Shown piece by piece: positions 30,128 to 35,847 of a stretch of DNA of 41,405 nt. The notes beneath the pieces were generated by a model. It made no database searches. It saw only the letters and a program-made list of their open reading frames with translations, and was not told the DNA's origin. Position numbers and translations under genes: made by a program. This DNA is from a virus, in IMG/VR virus record IMGVR_UViG_3300020704_000002, positions 1-41,405 of that record. One strand, given 5' to 3'. Within the stretch, counting starts at the first letter, position 1; the number at the start of each line of letters is the position of its first letter.

Positions 30128-30373
30128 TTAATACAAAAAAACTTTATTTGAGATTAATTTATCTCGATACGATACAATAACATGTTCTTTTATGTTATCC
30201 GATTCGGGGACAACAAGATACTGCATTTTCTCTAATCCATATTCCCAGAAGACAGTATCGAGCAACATGTTCCAAGTTTTTTCTGAGATACCACCAAATT
30301 TGCTTTTTCGTAATTTTATTTCTTTGCCTGTCATCATCTTGTCTAAGATAACCTTTGCCGTTGAATATTTCAT
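30128..30373 (-). CDS. hypothetical protein
   Basis: 81 residues, MKYSTAKVILDKMMTGKEIK opening, then a WNMLLDTVFWEYGLEKMQYL segment. The start at 30373 follows AAGAGAGATGAAA behind the promoter at 30405. Confidence 0.6.
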   Translation of the reverse strand: MKYSTAKVILDKMMTGKEIKLRKSKFGGISEKTWNMLLDTVFWEYGLEKMQYLVVPESDNIKEHVIVSYRDKLISNKVFLY

Positions 30374-30404
30374 TTTCATCTCTCTTTATTAATTAGTATG
30401 ATTT

Positions 30405-30433
30405 ATTATATCTAATCTAATGGAAAGAATCAA
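30405..30433 (-). promoter_or_regulatory. early sigma70-type promoter with doubled upstream motif
   Basis: Minus AAAGTACAGCAAAGTGC-TTGATT, 17 bp, TATAAT. The AAAGT motif occurs twice, 10 bp apart. Confidence 0.85.
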
Positions 30434-30448
30434 GCACTTTGCTGTACT

Positions 30449-30667
30449 TTAAAACCTTGGTTTCCCATCAAGAAGTTCTTTTATTTCTTTTGATACAATT
30501 TCGTATCCATAACCAACGTTCTGATCGAATTCACTTCCTTGATACCTTGATTGTATTCTAAGATCAAGTTCGGTAAGATATTGTTCTATCAATTTCACTT
30601 TAGTATAATCATTCATCTTAATACCCATCCCCATATACTTGTTATAAACCTCATAAACTTTAATCAT
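30449..30667 (-). CDS. hypothetical protein
   Basis: 72 residues, MIKVYEVYNKYMGMGIKMND opening, helical. An internal ATG at 30616 is an alternative start; the outer ATG is favoured by the AAGAGAGATAA leader. Confidence 0.55.
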   Translation of the reverse strand: MIKVYEVYNKYMGMGIKMNDYTKVKLIEQYLTELDLRIQSRYQGSEFDQNVGYGYEIVSKEIKELLDGKPRF

Positions 30668-30699
30668 TGCTTATCTCTCTTAATTTCAAAGTATGATTA

Positions 30700-30728
30700 A
30701 TTATACCTTAACGAATAGAAAGAATCAA
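30700..30728 (-). promoter_or_regulatory. early sigma70-type promoter
   Basis: Minus CAAAGTGC-TTGATT, 17 bp, TATAAT. Confidence 0.85.
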
Positions 30729-30767
30729 GCACTTTGTTGAAAGTTTTTTGAAAAGAAAGGACGCGGG

Positions 30768-30795
30768 AAAAAAAGACCGGATGTTTATTCCGGTC
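30768..30795 (-). terminator. rho-independent terminator
   Basis: Minus GACCGGA-ATAAACA-TCCGGTC followed by seven T. It only works in minus orientation and closes the transcript that comes from the ATPase gene and the RNA region below. Confidence 0.9.
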
Positions 30796-31223
30796 AGATA
30801 TCACATCAGGAGAGATGTTAGGATTGAACGATAAACTAGTGGAGAGAGGTCACTGTTAGTTGTTTATCATTCAGTAAAGGAATAGGTTATTTGTTAAATT
30901 TCCCGTCTGCAAGAGGAAATTATTGCTTCTACAACCAAACACCCTAAAAAGCCTTACATGGCTTCCGGAAAAAAAACGGAGGTAAATCATCAACAAGGAG
31001 AGAGTCTTTTTAATGATTTACCAGAGGGGATGTAAACATCCCAATATGAGTCAAATTAGACTCAAAACGAGACCACTGCACCTCGTGAGAGAGAACAAGA
31101 TACAATGGCTCAGGTTTTGCAAGAAAACATCTGGAGAGAGTCAGGTGTCCTCTTGCTATAAAAACTGGAGCAAATATCATAAGGAGAGAGACTTAATCAA
31201 TAGCTCAACAGTTAATTATTCAG
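30796..31223 (-). ncRNA. multi-hairpin RNA with CUCUCUC loops (putative anti-RBS regulator)
   Basis: 428 nt without a credible gene between the ATPase stop and the terminator. In minus orientation it folds into hairpins showing pyrimidine loops: 31168-31206 (loop UCUCUCUC), 31120-31155 (15-bp stem, one mismatch, loop ACUCUCUC), 31077-31104 (9 bp, UUCUCUCUCA), 30981-31022 (10 bp, loop with ACUCUCUC), 30825-30873 (12 bp outer stem, ACCUCUCUC), 30803-30818 (5 bp, UCUCCU). G.U pairs hold several stems only on this strand. The loops are complementary to the GAGAGAG ribosome binding sites of the early genes. Confidence 0.65.
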
Positions 31224-32183
31224 TTACTTTAGCATAACAGTTTTTGCTAATTTTTTCCAATCATTTCTATTCATGGTATAAAGAACAGCCAATTTTTCAA
31301 CAGCCCTTAGAGATAATTCTTTCATTTTATCAGAATTTTCCTCAATAAAGTTAATCAATATTTGATCTTCTTCAGGAGAAATGCCTTTATCCCTAAGCAT
31401 ACCTTTATTAACTGTTTGTTTAATTTTCGTAATAAATTCCCGTTTGGTTTTAATTTTCATGTCCAACACTAGAGAACGTGATTCAAGAGCCGAAAGGTGA
31501 GGAGCATATTTTGTGTTACCATTCGCCATTTCAGAGAAATTAAGGTTAGTCAAGAAAATAATATTGCCTTCATATTGAAAGTATCTAGGAATTTGTTCAC
31601 CAAAGTCATCAAAGAATTCTTTCTCAGAACCCCAACCAATTGTCCTAGATGGTTTTAATTCTAATGCAGCTTTTAATAAATTCAAAGCAATTTCATCACC
31701 AAAGATGGCATCAGAATCATCAATAACAATTGTTTGACCAAGTAATTTATTTTCCCATAAGAGACGGAAAAGACCAGTGGCTTTAAGAAAACCTCTATGA
31801 AAGATATAACCAAACTCCGAACCATTATTGATTTGGTTTAAGATTTTATTTACTTCATACGACTTACCTAATCCTGGAGCACCAGAACAAATAAGACTGT
31901 TCACTTTATTGGCTGCCACTGCTTCTACAAGTGTATCAAGGGTTGTATAGGTATCTTCAATCCTTTGATTAAGGTCTGCATCTGATTCTTCAATCATAGG
32001 AGAATCAATTTCCAGATCAACAGAAAATTTAAACACACCACGTTTCAGGGCATTTTGTTGATTACAGATGTGATTAGGATAGGTTGTTTGGTATTTAGAG
32101 ACAACATCATTAATTTGTCGTCTAGTGATATAACCAAGTTCAGCAACTTCAGGAAACATTTCAACAGCATTCAATTCAAACAT
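31224..32183 (-). CDS. AAA+ family ATPase
   Basis: 319 residues. N-terminal helix-turn-like part (YITRRQINDVVSKYQTTYPN), Walker A SGAPGLGKS (about residues 100-108), Walker B QTIVIDDSDAIF, sensor-like IIFLTNLNFSE, and an arginine-bearing HLSALESRSLVLD segment. Similar single-domain ATPases occur in phages without a fixed role. It follows a strong early promoter and its transcript leads into the multi-hairpin RNA. Confidence 0.8.
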   Translation of the reverse strand: MFELNAVEMFPEVAELGYITRRQINDVVSKYQTTYPNHICNQQNALKRGVFKFSVDLEIDSPMIEESDADLNQRIEDTYTTLDTLVEAVAANKVNSLICSGAPGLGKSYEVNKILNQINNGSEFGYIFHRGFLKATGLFRLLWENKLLGQTIVIDDSDAIFGDEIALNLLKAALELKPSRTIGWGSEKEFFDDFGEQIPRYFQYEGNIIFLTNLNFSEMANGNTKYAPHLSALESRSLVLDMKIKTKREFITKIKQTVNKGMLRDKGISPEEDQILINFIEENSDKMKELSLRAVEKLAVLYTMNRNDWKKLAKTVMLK

Positions 32184-32214
32184 AAATTATTTCTCTCTCA
32201 ATTTAGTATATCTT

Positions 32215-32243
32215 ATTATAATATTATTGATTTAAAGTGTCAA
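32215..32243 (-). promoter_or_regulatory. early sigma70-type promoter
   Basis: Minus AAAGTGCAACAAAGTGC-TTGACA, 17 bp, TATAAT, GAGAGAGAAAT leader. Drives the ATPase and probably the RNA after it. AAAGTGC is doubled 10 bp apart. Confidence 0.9.
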
Positions 32244-32258
32244 GCACTTTGTTGCACT

Positions 32259-32432
32259 TTATGCGAGTTCTTCTACTGAAAGAATATCAACATTACCTAA
32301 TCTGAATAATGCAATCTCTTTTGCTTCTTCAGCAGTAAATGCCTTAACATAATCATATTTTACTTCAATTTCTTTTTTAAAGAAGTAATCAAATTGTTCG
32401 TATTCAACTTCGTAATTTTTAATTTGATTCAT
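32259..32432 (-). CDS. 57-residue hypothetical protein
   Basis: MNQIKNYEVEYEQFDYFFKK and KAFTAEEAKEIALFRLGNVD, a small alpha-beta protein like many phage early proteins. GGGAGCAAAAAG ribosome binding site; second gene of the unit started at 32679. Confidence 0.6.
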   Translation of the reverse strand: MNQIKNYEVEYEQFDYFFKKEIEVKYDYVKAFTAEEAKEIALFRLGNVDILSVEELA

Positions 32433-32447
32433 TTTTCTTTTTGCTCC

Positions 32448-32645
32448 CTATTCACCGGCATAATCAAAATAATTACAAATAAAATCAATACCAGTGCCTT
32501 CAACCGGAACGTAGATATCACTCCATTCTGGAGCAGAGTAAAATTGTACTCCACTAACACCTTTCTCGCACGGAGTTGAAATTGCAACATCATACTTTTC
32601 TAATAAGATTTTTAATTCTTCTTTAAATTGTTCTTGTCTAGTCAT
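32448..32645 (-). CDS. hypothetical protein, paralogue of the 29470 gene
   Basis: 65 residues from the ATG at 32645, behind TAGAGAGAGAATTAAA. MTRQEQFKEELKILLEKYDV shared with the paralogue. Unknown function. Confidence 0.65.
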   Translation of the reverse strand: MTRQEQFKEELKILLEKYDVAISTPCEKGVSGVQFYSAPEWSDIYVPVEGTGIDFICNYFDYAGE

Positions 32646-32678
32646 TTTAATTCTCTCTCTATCAATTAAGTATAAGTT

Positions 32679-32707
32679 ATTATAATCTAAGTGCTTAGAA
32701 GAATCAA
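32679..32707 (-). promoter_or_regulatory. early sigma70-type promoter
   Basis: Minus CAACAAAGTGC-TTGATT, 17 bp, TATAAT. It follows the tRNA-Thr directly. Confidence 0.85.
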
Positions 32708-32728
32708 GCACTTTGTTGCTCTTTTATT

Positions 32729-32804
32729 TGGAGCCACTGAGAGAACTCGAATCCCCAACCTTCTGATTACAAATCAGACGCACTACCAATTGTGCTACAG
32801 TGGC
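32729..32804 (-). tRNA. tRNA-Thr (anticodon UGU)
   Basis: 76 nt including an encoded CCA. Acceptor GCCACTG/CAGTGGC, anticodon arm TCTGA-TTTGTAA-TCAGA, T-loop TTCGAGT. All arms pair well, so it looks functional. It reads ACA and other ACN codons that are common in AT-rich genes. Confidence 0.9.
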
Positions 32805-32813
32805 AAATTAAAT

Positions 32814-32965
32814 AAGTTATTGTTCTCAATCGGAGTCGAACCGATGTTTCTCAACTAGAGTGTCCTAGCCCAAACTAGACGACAGAAATAAATCTCCGAT
32901 GGGATTTGAACCCATGTTTCTCAATTAGAGCGTCCTAAGCCTCTAGACGATAAGAGCAATAACTT
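32814..32965 (-). ncRNA. double tRNA-like RNA with exchanged acceptor stems
   Basis: Two tRNA-like bodies in one 152-nt unit. Outer stem: AAGTTATTGCTCTTA pairs with TGAGAACAATAACTT (15 bp, one mismatch). Each body has a D-arm of Glu type (GTCTAG..AGGAC), a mini-arm CTC-TARTT-GAG instead of a 5-bp anticodon arm, and a perfect T-arm (ATGGG-TTCAAAT-CCCAT; ATCGG-TTCGACT-CCGAT). The bodies are joined by hairpin CGGAGA-TTTA-TTTCTG. Neither body can close its own acceptor stem; each strand pairs with the other's. Confidence 0.7.
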
Positions 32966-32974
32966 ATTTAAATT

Positions 32975-33003
32975 ATTATACTTTAATCAGATGTATTTGT
33001 TAA
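32975..33003 (-). promoter_or_regulatory. early sigma70-type promoter
   Basis: Minus AAAAGTGG-TTAACA, 17 bp, TATAAT. It reads straight into the double tRNA-like RNA and tRNA-Thr. Confidence 0.8.
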
Positions 33004-33094
33004 CCACTTTTTTACATCTTTTATAAACTTTTTTCGATTCGAACACTTTCGGTTTGTTATATTTCCAAGCATGTTTAGCGGTTAAGTTATTCAT
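32987..33094 (-). CDS. 35-residue basic phage protein
   Basis: MNNLTAKHAWKYNKPKVFES then KKVYKRCKKVVNKYI. The AKHA.K.N...VF..KK pattern matches a very small basic protein found in many large phages. AAAGAGAGAA ribosome binding site. The 3' end contains the promoter at 32975. Confidence 0.65.
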   Translation of the reverse strand: MNNLTAKHAWKYNKPKVFESKKVYKRCKKVVNKYI

Positions 33095-33125
33095 TTCAGT
33101 TCTCTCTTTGGGTATTGCTGTTTAA

Positions 33126-33287
33126 TTATACAACTTCTCTTTCTATATAATAGAATTCAGACTCATACCTCCACTGTGTAAAAGTATATGCGGTCTGCTC
33201 ATCTTCAAAAGTACCTGCGATTTTTGGTTCTTCCATGTAAGAATCATCATAATACATTACATTATAAACATATTTCTCTTTATTCAT
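33126..33287 (-). CDS. 53-residue acidic hypothetical protein
   Basis: MNKEKYVYNVMYYDDSYMEE, rich in tyrosine and acidic residues. GATAGAGAGAATT ribosome binding site behind the promoter at 33323. Confidence 0.55.
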   Translation of the reverse strand: MNKEKYVYNVMYYDDSYMEEPKIAGTFEDEQTAYTFTQWRYESEFYYIEREVV

Positions 33288-33322
33288 ATTATATAATTCT
33301 CTCTATCAATTAAGTATAAGTT

Positions 33323-33351
33323 ATTATATATAAGATAGAGAGAAATATCAA
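33323..33351 (-). promoter_or_regulatory. early sigma70-type promoter
   Basis: Minus CAAAGTGC-TTGATA, 17 bp, TATAAT. Its spacer (TTTCTCTCTATC) is an inverted copy of the ribosome binding site (GATAGAGAGAA); the same arrangement recurs at 34916. Confidence 0.85.
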
Positions 33352-33378
33352 GCACTTTGTTTAAAAAAATTAGAGAGC

Positions 33379-33499
33379 AAATTTGAGGACTCTTACCCCA
33401 TAAATAGATTTATGTAGGACAGCTAGGTTAATCCGTAGCCAAGTTGGGAAATGCTAGTAACATTTTCCTAACTACATCGATTTATACAAAATCAAATTT
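33379..33499 (-). ncRNA. structured RNA element 1, next to tRNA-Gly
   Basis: AAATTT ends pair (33379-33384 with 33494-33499), directly followed inside by hairpin GGGG-TAAGAGT-CCTC (7-base loop, like a T-arm next to an acceptor stem). Further stems: CATAAA/TTTATG and GTTAGGAAAATG/CATTTCCCAAC. It abuts the CCA of tRNA-Gly. No gene is seen. It shares its 17-base end with element 2. Confidence 0.5.
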
Positions 33500-33575
33500 T
33501 GGAGCGGACGATCGGGTATGATCCGACAACATTCTGATTGGAAATCAGACACTCTACCAATTGAGTTACGTCCGC
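33500..33575 (-). tRNA. tRNA-Gly (anticodon UCC)
   Basis: 76 nt with encoded CCA. Acceptor GCGGACG/CGTCCGC, anticodon arm TCTGA-TTTCCAA-TCAGA, T-stem GTCGG/CCGAT. The T-loop is ATCATAC instead of the usual TTCRANY; the tmRNA T-loop has a similar ATCATA core. Otherwise intact. Confidence 0.85.
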
Positions 33576-33593
33576 ATAATTTTGGTATCTCAG

Positions 33594-33731
33594 TGAGGAC
33601 TCTTACCCCATCTTTTAATCCAAGCCTAGACACCAACTTGGAGATGCTTTCTAATGGTTGATCAGACCAACATTTGAAGTTCCTACAGGATTCGAACCCA
33701 TAATACCACAGTCAAAGTGTAGTATGTTAAT
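33594..33731 (-). ncRNA. structured RNA element 2 with a half tRNA-Gln
   Basis: Right after the promoter at 33732 lies an anticodon-like arm (CTACA-CTTTGAC-TGTGG, anticodon UUG), a T-arm (ATGGG-TTCGAAT-CCTGT) and AGGAACT-TCA, i.e. the 3' half of a tRNA-Gln with no 5' half in front. Then stems AATGTTG/CAACCATT and CATCTCCAAG/CTTGG..AGATG, and the hairpin GGGG-TAAGAGT-CCTC shared with element 1. Either a decayed tRNA or a permuted or split one; unresolved. Confidence 0.5.
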
Positions 33732-33760
33732 ATTATACAGTCGGTTTTACCTTTTGTCAA
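33732..33760 (-). promoter_or_regulatory. consensus sigma70 promoter
   Basis: Minus AGGG-TTGACA, 17 bp, TATAAT, no upstream AAAGTGC. It starts the tRNA-Gly unit. Confidence 0.85.
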
Positions 33761-33801
33761 CCCTTTTTAAATTTCTTTTTATCTGATACCTGTAATACCA
33801 T

Positions 33802-33824
33802 ATTGTTCTTCTAAGAAGAACAAT
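33802..33824. repeat. perfect 10-bp inverted repeat at a gene end
   Basis: ATTGTTCTTC-TAA-GAAGAACAAT spans the stop codon of the 33811 gene. It may act as a weak terminator or protect the mRNA end; no T run follows. Confidence 0.6.
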
Positions 33825-34071
33825 GTTCTTCTGCCCATTCAACTCCTTCCCAGAACATTTTTTGCTGTTCTATTTTCAAGGTATCCATTTTTGCATCCAT
33901 TACCTCATAACTCATTTGCACAGGTAATGCAATTTCAGCAAATTTGATATACTTATTTTGTATATCATGAATATTTTTCCAGGCAGATTCACACCATTCG
34001 ATATCCCAACCTAAATCAGTATGTTCATGTAAAAACATTTGATAAGCGACTTGTTCGATTCTTTTTGACAT
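33811..34071 (-). CDS. hypothetical protein, intact paralogue of the 29737 gene
   Basis: 86 residues. MSKRIEQVAYQMFLHEHTDL, GWDIEWCESAWKNIHDIQNK and KFAEIALPVQM; C-terminal FWEGVEWAEEHCSS. Function unknown; compare the stop-containing copy. Confidence 0.65.
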   Translation of the reverse strand: MSKRIEQVAYQMFLHEHTDLGWDIEWCESAWKNIHDIQNKYIKFAEIALPVQMSYEVMDAKMDTLKIEQQKMFWEGVEWAEEHCSS

Positions 34072-34100
34072 TTCTTTTCTCGTTTTGTTAGTATGTGTAT

Positions 34101-34129
34101 ATTATACTATCAGTATTACCAAATATCAA
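34101..34129 (-). promoter_or_regulatory. sigma70-type promoter
   Basis: Minus ATGG-TTGATA, 17 bp, TATAAT. Leader resembles the 28691 promoter (ATACACATACTAAC) rather than the GAGAGAG set. Confidence 0.8.
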
Positions 34130-34377
34130 CCATTGATTAAACTATTTTCAACAAGTTTAACATCTTTATGCATCACGTAATATGAATCTGGAAATTCACT
34201 AAACGAAATCGCATAAACTTTTGACACACTTTTTTCTTCATTTATCAACACATCATAATTGTCAACTCTAACATTGGCAATGGTATCGATAATTGGTTCA
34301 GAACCACCAAAATCATATTCAACTTCTAAACCTTTAACACTGTTAATATCTTGTTTCATCATTTCTAATACAGTCAT
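34126..34377 (-). CDS. hypothetical protein
   Basis: 83 residues, MTVLEMMKQDINSVKGLEVE opening and beta-rich remainder. GAGAGAGAATTAAA ribosome binding site. The -35 of the next promoter overlaps its stop. Confidence 0.6.
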   Translation of the reverse strand: MTVLEMMKQDINSVKGLEVEYDFGGSEPIIDTIANVRVDNYDVLINEEKSVSKVYAISFSEFPDSYYVMHKDVKLVENSLING

Positions 34378-34409
34378 TTTAATTCTCTCTCAATTTCAAA
34401 GTATAAGTT

Positions 34410-34438
34410 ATTATACCTTAACGATTAGAAAGAATCAA
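34410..34438 (-). promoter_or_regulatory. early sigma70-type promoter
   Basis: Minus CAACAAAGTGC-TTGATT, 17 bp, TATAAT; follows the tRNA-Thr-like gene as 32679 follows tRNA-Thr. Confidence 0.85.
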
Positions 34439-34459
34439 GCACTTTGTTGCAGTTTTATT

Positions 34460-34534
34460 TGGAGCCACTCCGCAGAATCAAACTGCGATCTAGAGATTAC
34501 AAGTCAATTGTATTATCATTATACATAGAGTGGC
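34460..34534 (-). tRNA. degenerate tRNA-Thr-like gene
   Basis: Acceptor GCCACTC/GAGTGGC plus T-CCA, D-arm and T-arm (CGCAG-TTTGATT-CTGCG) pair well and CTTGTAA would be the anticodon loop (UGU), but the anticodon stem ATTGA/TCTCT has two mismatches. The downstream flank is nearly the same as at tRNA-Thr 32729, so it is a diverged duplicate, probably not a normal tRNA. Confidence 0.65.
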
Positions 34535-34537
34535 AAA

Positions 34538-34698
34538 TTAAATTATAAAGACTGTAGGAATTGAACCTAACATAGAGACAGACCAAACCACAACCAGTGG
34601 TTATTTTTAAGTAGGAGAATTGAACTCCTTCGCAGGTCCTAGGGCTCCGCTTTAACCAAAATAATCCTAAAAATAAAATATCAATCTTTATAATTTAA
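34538..34698 (-). ncRNA. second compound tRNA-like RNA
   Basis: Outer stem TTTAAATTATAAAGATTG-type strand (34698-34682) pairs with its partner (34554-34538) over 17 bp with one G.U. A T-arm TAGG-TTCAATT-CCTA abuts it directly. Inside: hairpin AACCAC-TGGTT-GTGGTT, a 9-bp stem TTATTTTTA/TAAAAATAA, and a second T-arm AGGAG-TTCAATT-CTCCT. Same placement, right before a tRNA-Thr-like gene, as the element at 32814. Confidence 0.6.
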
Positions 34699-34699
34699 A

Positions 34700-34766
34700 T
34701 TGCCCTCTTCGACTATGTATCCATAATCCTATCGACTTTAGGCTTTGCCGTTTTCCTAATTTTGGA
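34700..34766 (-). ncRNA. hairpin element upstream of the compound RNA
   Basis: GATTATG-GATA-CATAGTC (7 bp, tetraloop) inside GCCT/GGGC, preceded by GGC-AAA-GCC. A compact structured stretch without a gene, on the same transcript as the compound RNA. Identity unknown. Confidence 0.4.
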
Positions 34767-34768
34767 TG

Positions 34769-34882
34769 TTAATTTCCTATTAAAGAAACTAATATAACAG
34801 TCGCAATAAATAACTGCCCGATTATATTCATTGGTAAAGTTACAACAAATTCTTTTGGCTGTCTTACTTTATAATCTTTCAT
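34769..34882 (-). CDS. 37-residue membrane protein
   Basis: MKDYKVRQPKEFVVTLPMNI then a hydrophobic C-terminal helix ending LVSLIGN. GATAGAGAGAGAAAT ribosome binding site behind the promoter at 34916. Confidence 0.6.
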   Translation of the reverse strand: MKDYKVRQPKEFVVTLPMNIIGQLFIATVILVSLIGN

Positions 34883-34915
34883 TTTATTTCTCTCTCTATC
34901 AATTAAGTATAAGTT

Positions 34916-34944
34916 ATTATATATAAGATAGAGAGAAATATCAA
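34916..34944 (-). promoter_or_regulatory. early sigma70-type promoter
   Basis: Minus AGAAGTGC-TTGATA, 17 bp, TATAAT; same spacer as 33323. Confidence 0.85.
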
Positions 34945-34972
34945 GCACTTCTGTATTTAATATAAAGATAAT

Positions 34973-35443
34973 TTATGCTGCTTCTTCCTCTTCGTAAAGT
35001 GCCATATTTTCAGAGATGGCAAAACAATCATCAATTTCTTTGGGGATATTTTCTTCCACCCAATTAGAATCACCTTGGATACAGTATTCATCGTCCTCAC
35101 CATCCTTGAATGCCCCACAGAAGCCAATACCGCCTTCGTAATAAAAAGCTGTAACAGTAAACCCAAGTTCCTCAAGTTTTTGGTATCCTTCTATTGGAGG
35201 GCTCCAAGCTGAATCAAAATACACCCCGACTGAAGTATCTGTTTGTTCATAAATATATGCTTCTACAATGTCCCATTTGGTTCCCCAATTTTCCACTACG
35301 AAGCCATATTCCGATTCACAATCAGCTGGGATAGGTATAAATTCACGAAGGAAACTATCGTTCTCTAAGGCTGCCACAGCTCTTTGGATCATAATTGGAT
35401 CATCATGTTCTAAACGTAAATCATTTGAGCACCAATTAGGCAT
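34973..35443 (-). CDS. MPNWCSN-family protein (DUF1281/Api92-like, ferredoxin-like fold)
   Basis: 156 residues. MPNWCSNDLRLEHDD, FLREFIPIPADCE, ENWGTKWDIVEAYI and FDSAWSPPIEGYQKL are the family signature, found on many phages and plasmids. The AWSPP turn and the C-terminal acidic tail are intact. Function unknown. AAGGAGAATAAG ribosome binding site. Confidence 0.85.
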   Translation of the reverse strand: MPNWCSNDLRLEHDDPIMIQRAVAALENDSFLREFIPIPADCESEYGFVVENWGTKWDIVEAYIYEQTDTSVGVYFDSAWSPPIEGYQKLEELGFTVTAFYYEGGIGFCGAFKDGEDDEYCIQGDSNWVEENIPKEIDDCFAISENMALYEEEEAA

Positions 35444-35444
35444 C

Positions 35445-35555
35445 TTATTCTCCTTTCAATTTAGATTCAACAAAGTCAACCACATCAACAACTGTTAAGG
35501 TAAATAACCAGAACAAACAACCTAAAACTACGAAGTATTGGATAAATTCTAACAT
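35445..35555 (-). CDS. 36-residue membrane protein
   Basis: MLEFIQYFVVLGCLFWLFTL, one membrane helix with an acidic-basic tail. Its last codons hold the ribosome binding site of the MPNWCSN gene, so the two are coupled. Confidence 0.6.
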   Translation of the reverse strand: MLEFIQYFVVLGCLFWLFTLTVVDVVDFVESKLKGE

Positions 35556-35584
35556 TTTATTTCTCTCTCAATTAAGTATAAGTT

Positions 35585-35613
35585 ATTATAATCTAAGTGC
35601 TTAGAAGAATCAA
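35585..35613 (-). promoter_or_regulatory. early sigma70-type promoter
   Basis: Minus TAAAGTGC-TTGATT, 17 bp, TATAAT. Spacer is identical to that at 32679. Confidence 0.85.
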
Positions 35614-35618
35614 GCACT

Positions 35619-35819
35619 TTAAGCAAATATTTCTTTACTAAGAATTTCTTCTTCTACAGTTTTGTGACAAGCATTTAACATCAACAATGCTACTTGGGTC
35701 GCAATACATCTTTCTTGTCCAGAAAGTGTCTTAGTATATTCAAGAACTTCATCGATGCTTTGGGTTGAAAATAAATCAAATTTTGGAATTGGATTTGGAA
35801 CAGGTCTATTATCAATCAT
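35619..35819 (-). CDS. hypothetical protein
   Basis: 66 residues; MIDNRPVPNPIPKFDLFSTQ then a helical part LSGQERCIATQVALLMLNAC. Behind promoter 35848 with a long GAGAGAGAG ribosome binding site. Confidence 0.6.
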   Translation of the reverse strand: MIDNRPVPNPIPKFDLFSTQSIDEVLEYTKTLSGQERCIATQVALLMLNACHKTVEEEILSKEIFA

Positions 35820-35847
35820 TTTTTTCTCTCTCTATTAAGTATAAGTT

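Noticed and set aside
30796-31223. CsrB-like sponge RNA on the plus strand with GGA loops
   Set aside because: The GGAGAGA loops are attractive, but the terminator and the G.U pairs support the minus strand; no plus-strand promoter or terminator is seen.
31013-31237. 74-codon plus-strand ORF MIYQRGCKHPNMSQ..
   Set aside because: It lies within the hairpin RNA, uses codons unlike neighbours and has no plus-strand promoter; structure explains the sequence better.
32822-32960. Two ordinary tRNA-Glu genes
   Set aside because: D-arms are Glu-like, but the anticodon arms are reduced to 3 bp with 5-base loops and the acceptor strands do not pair within each body.
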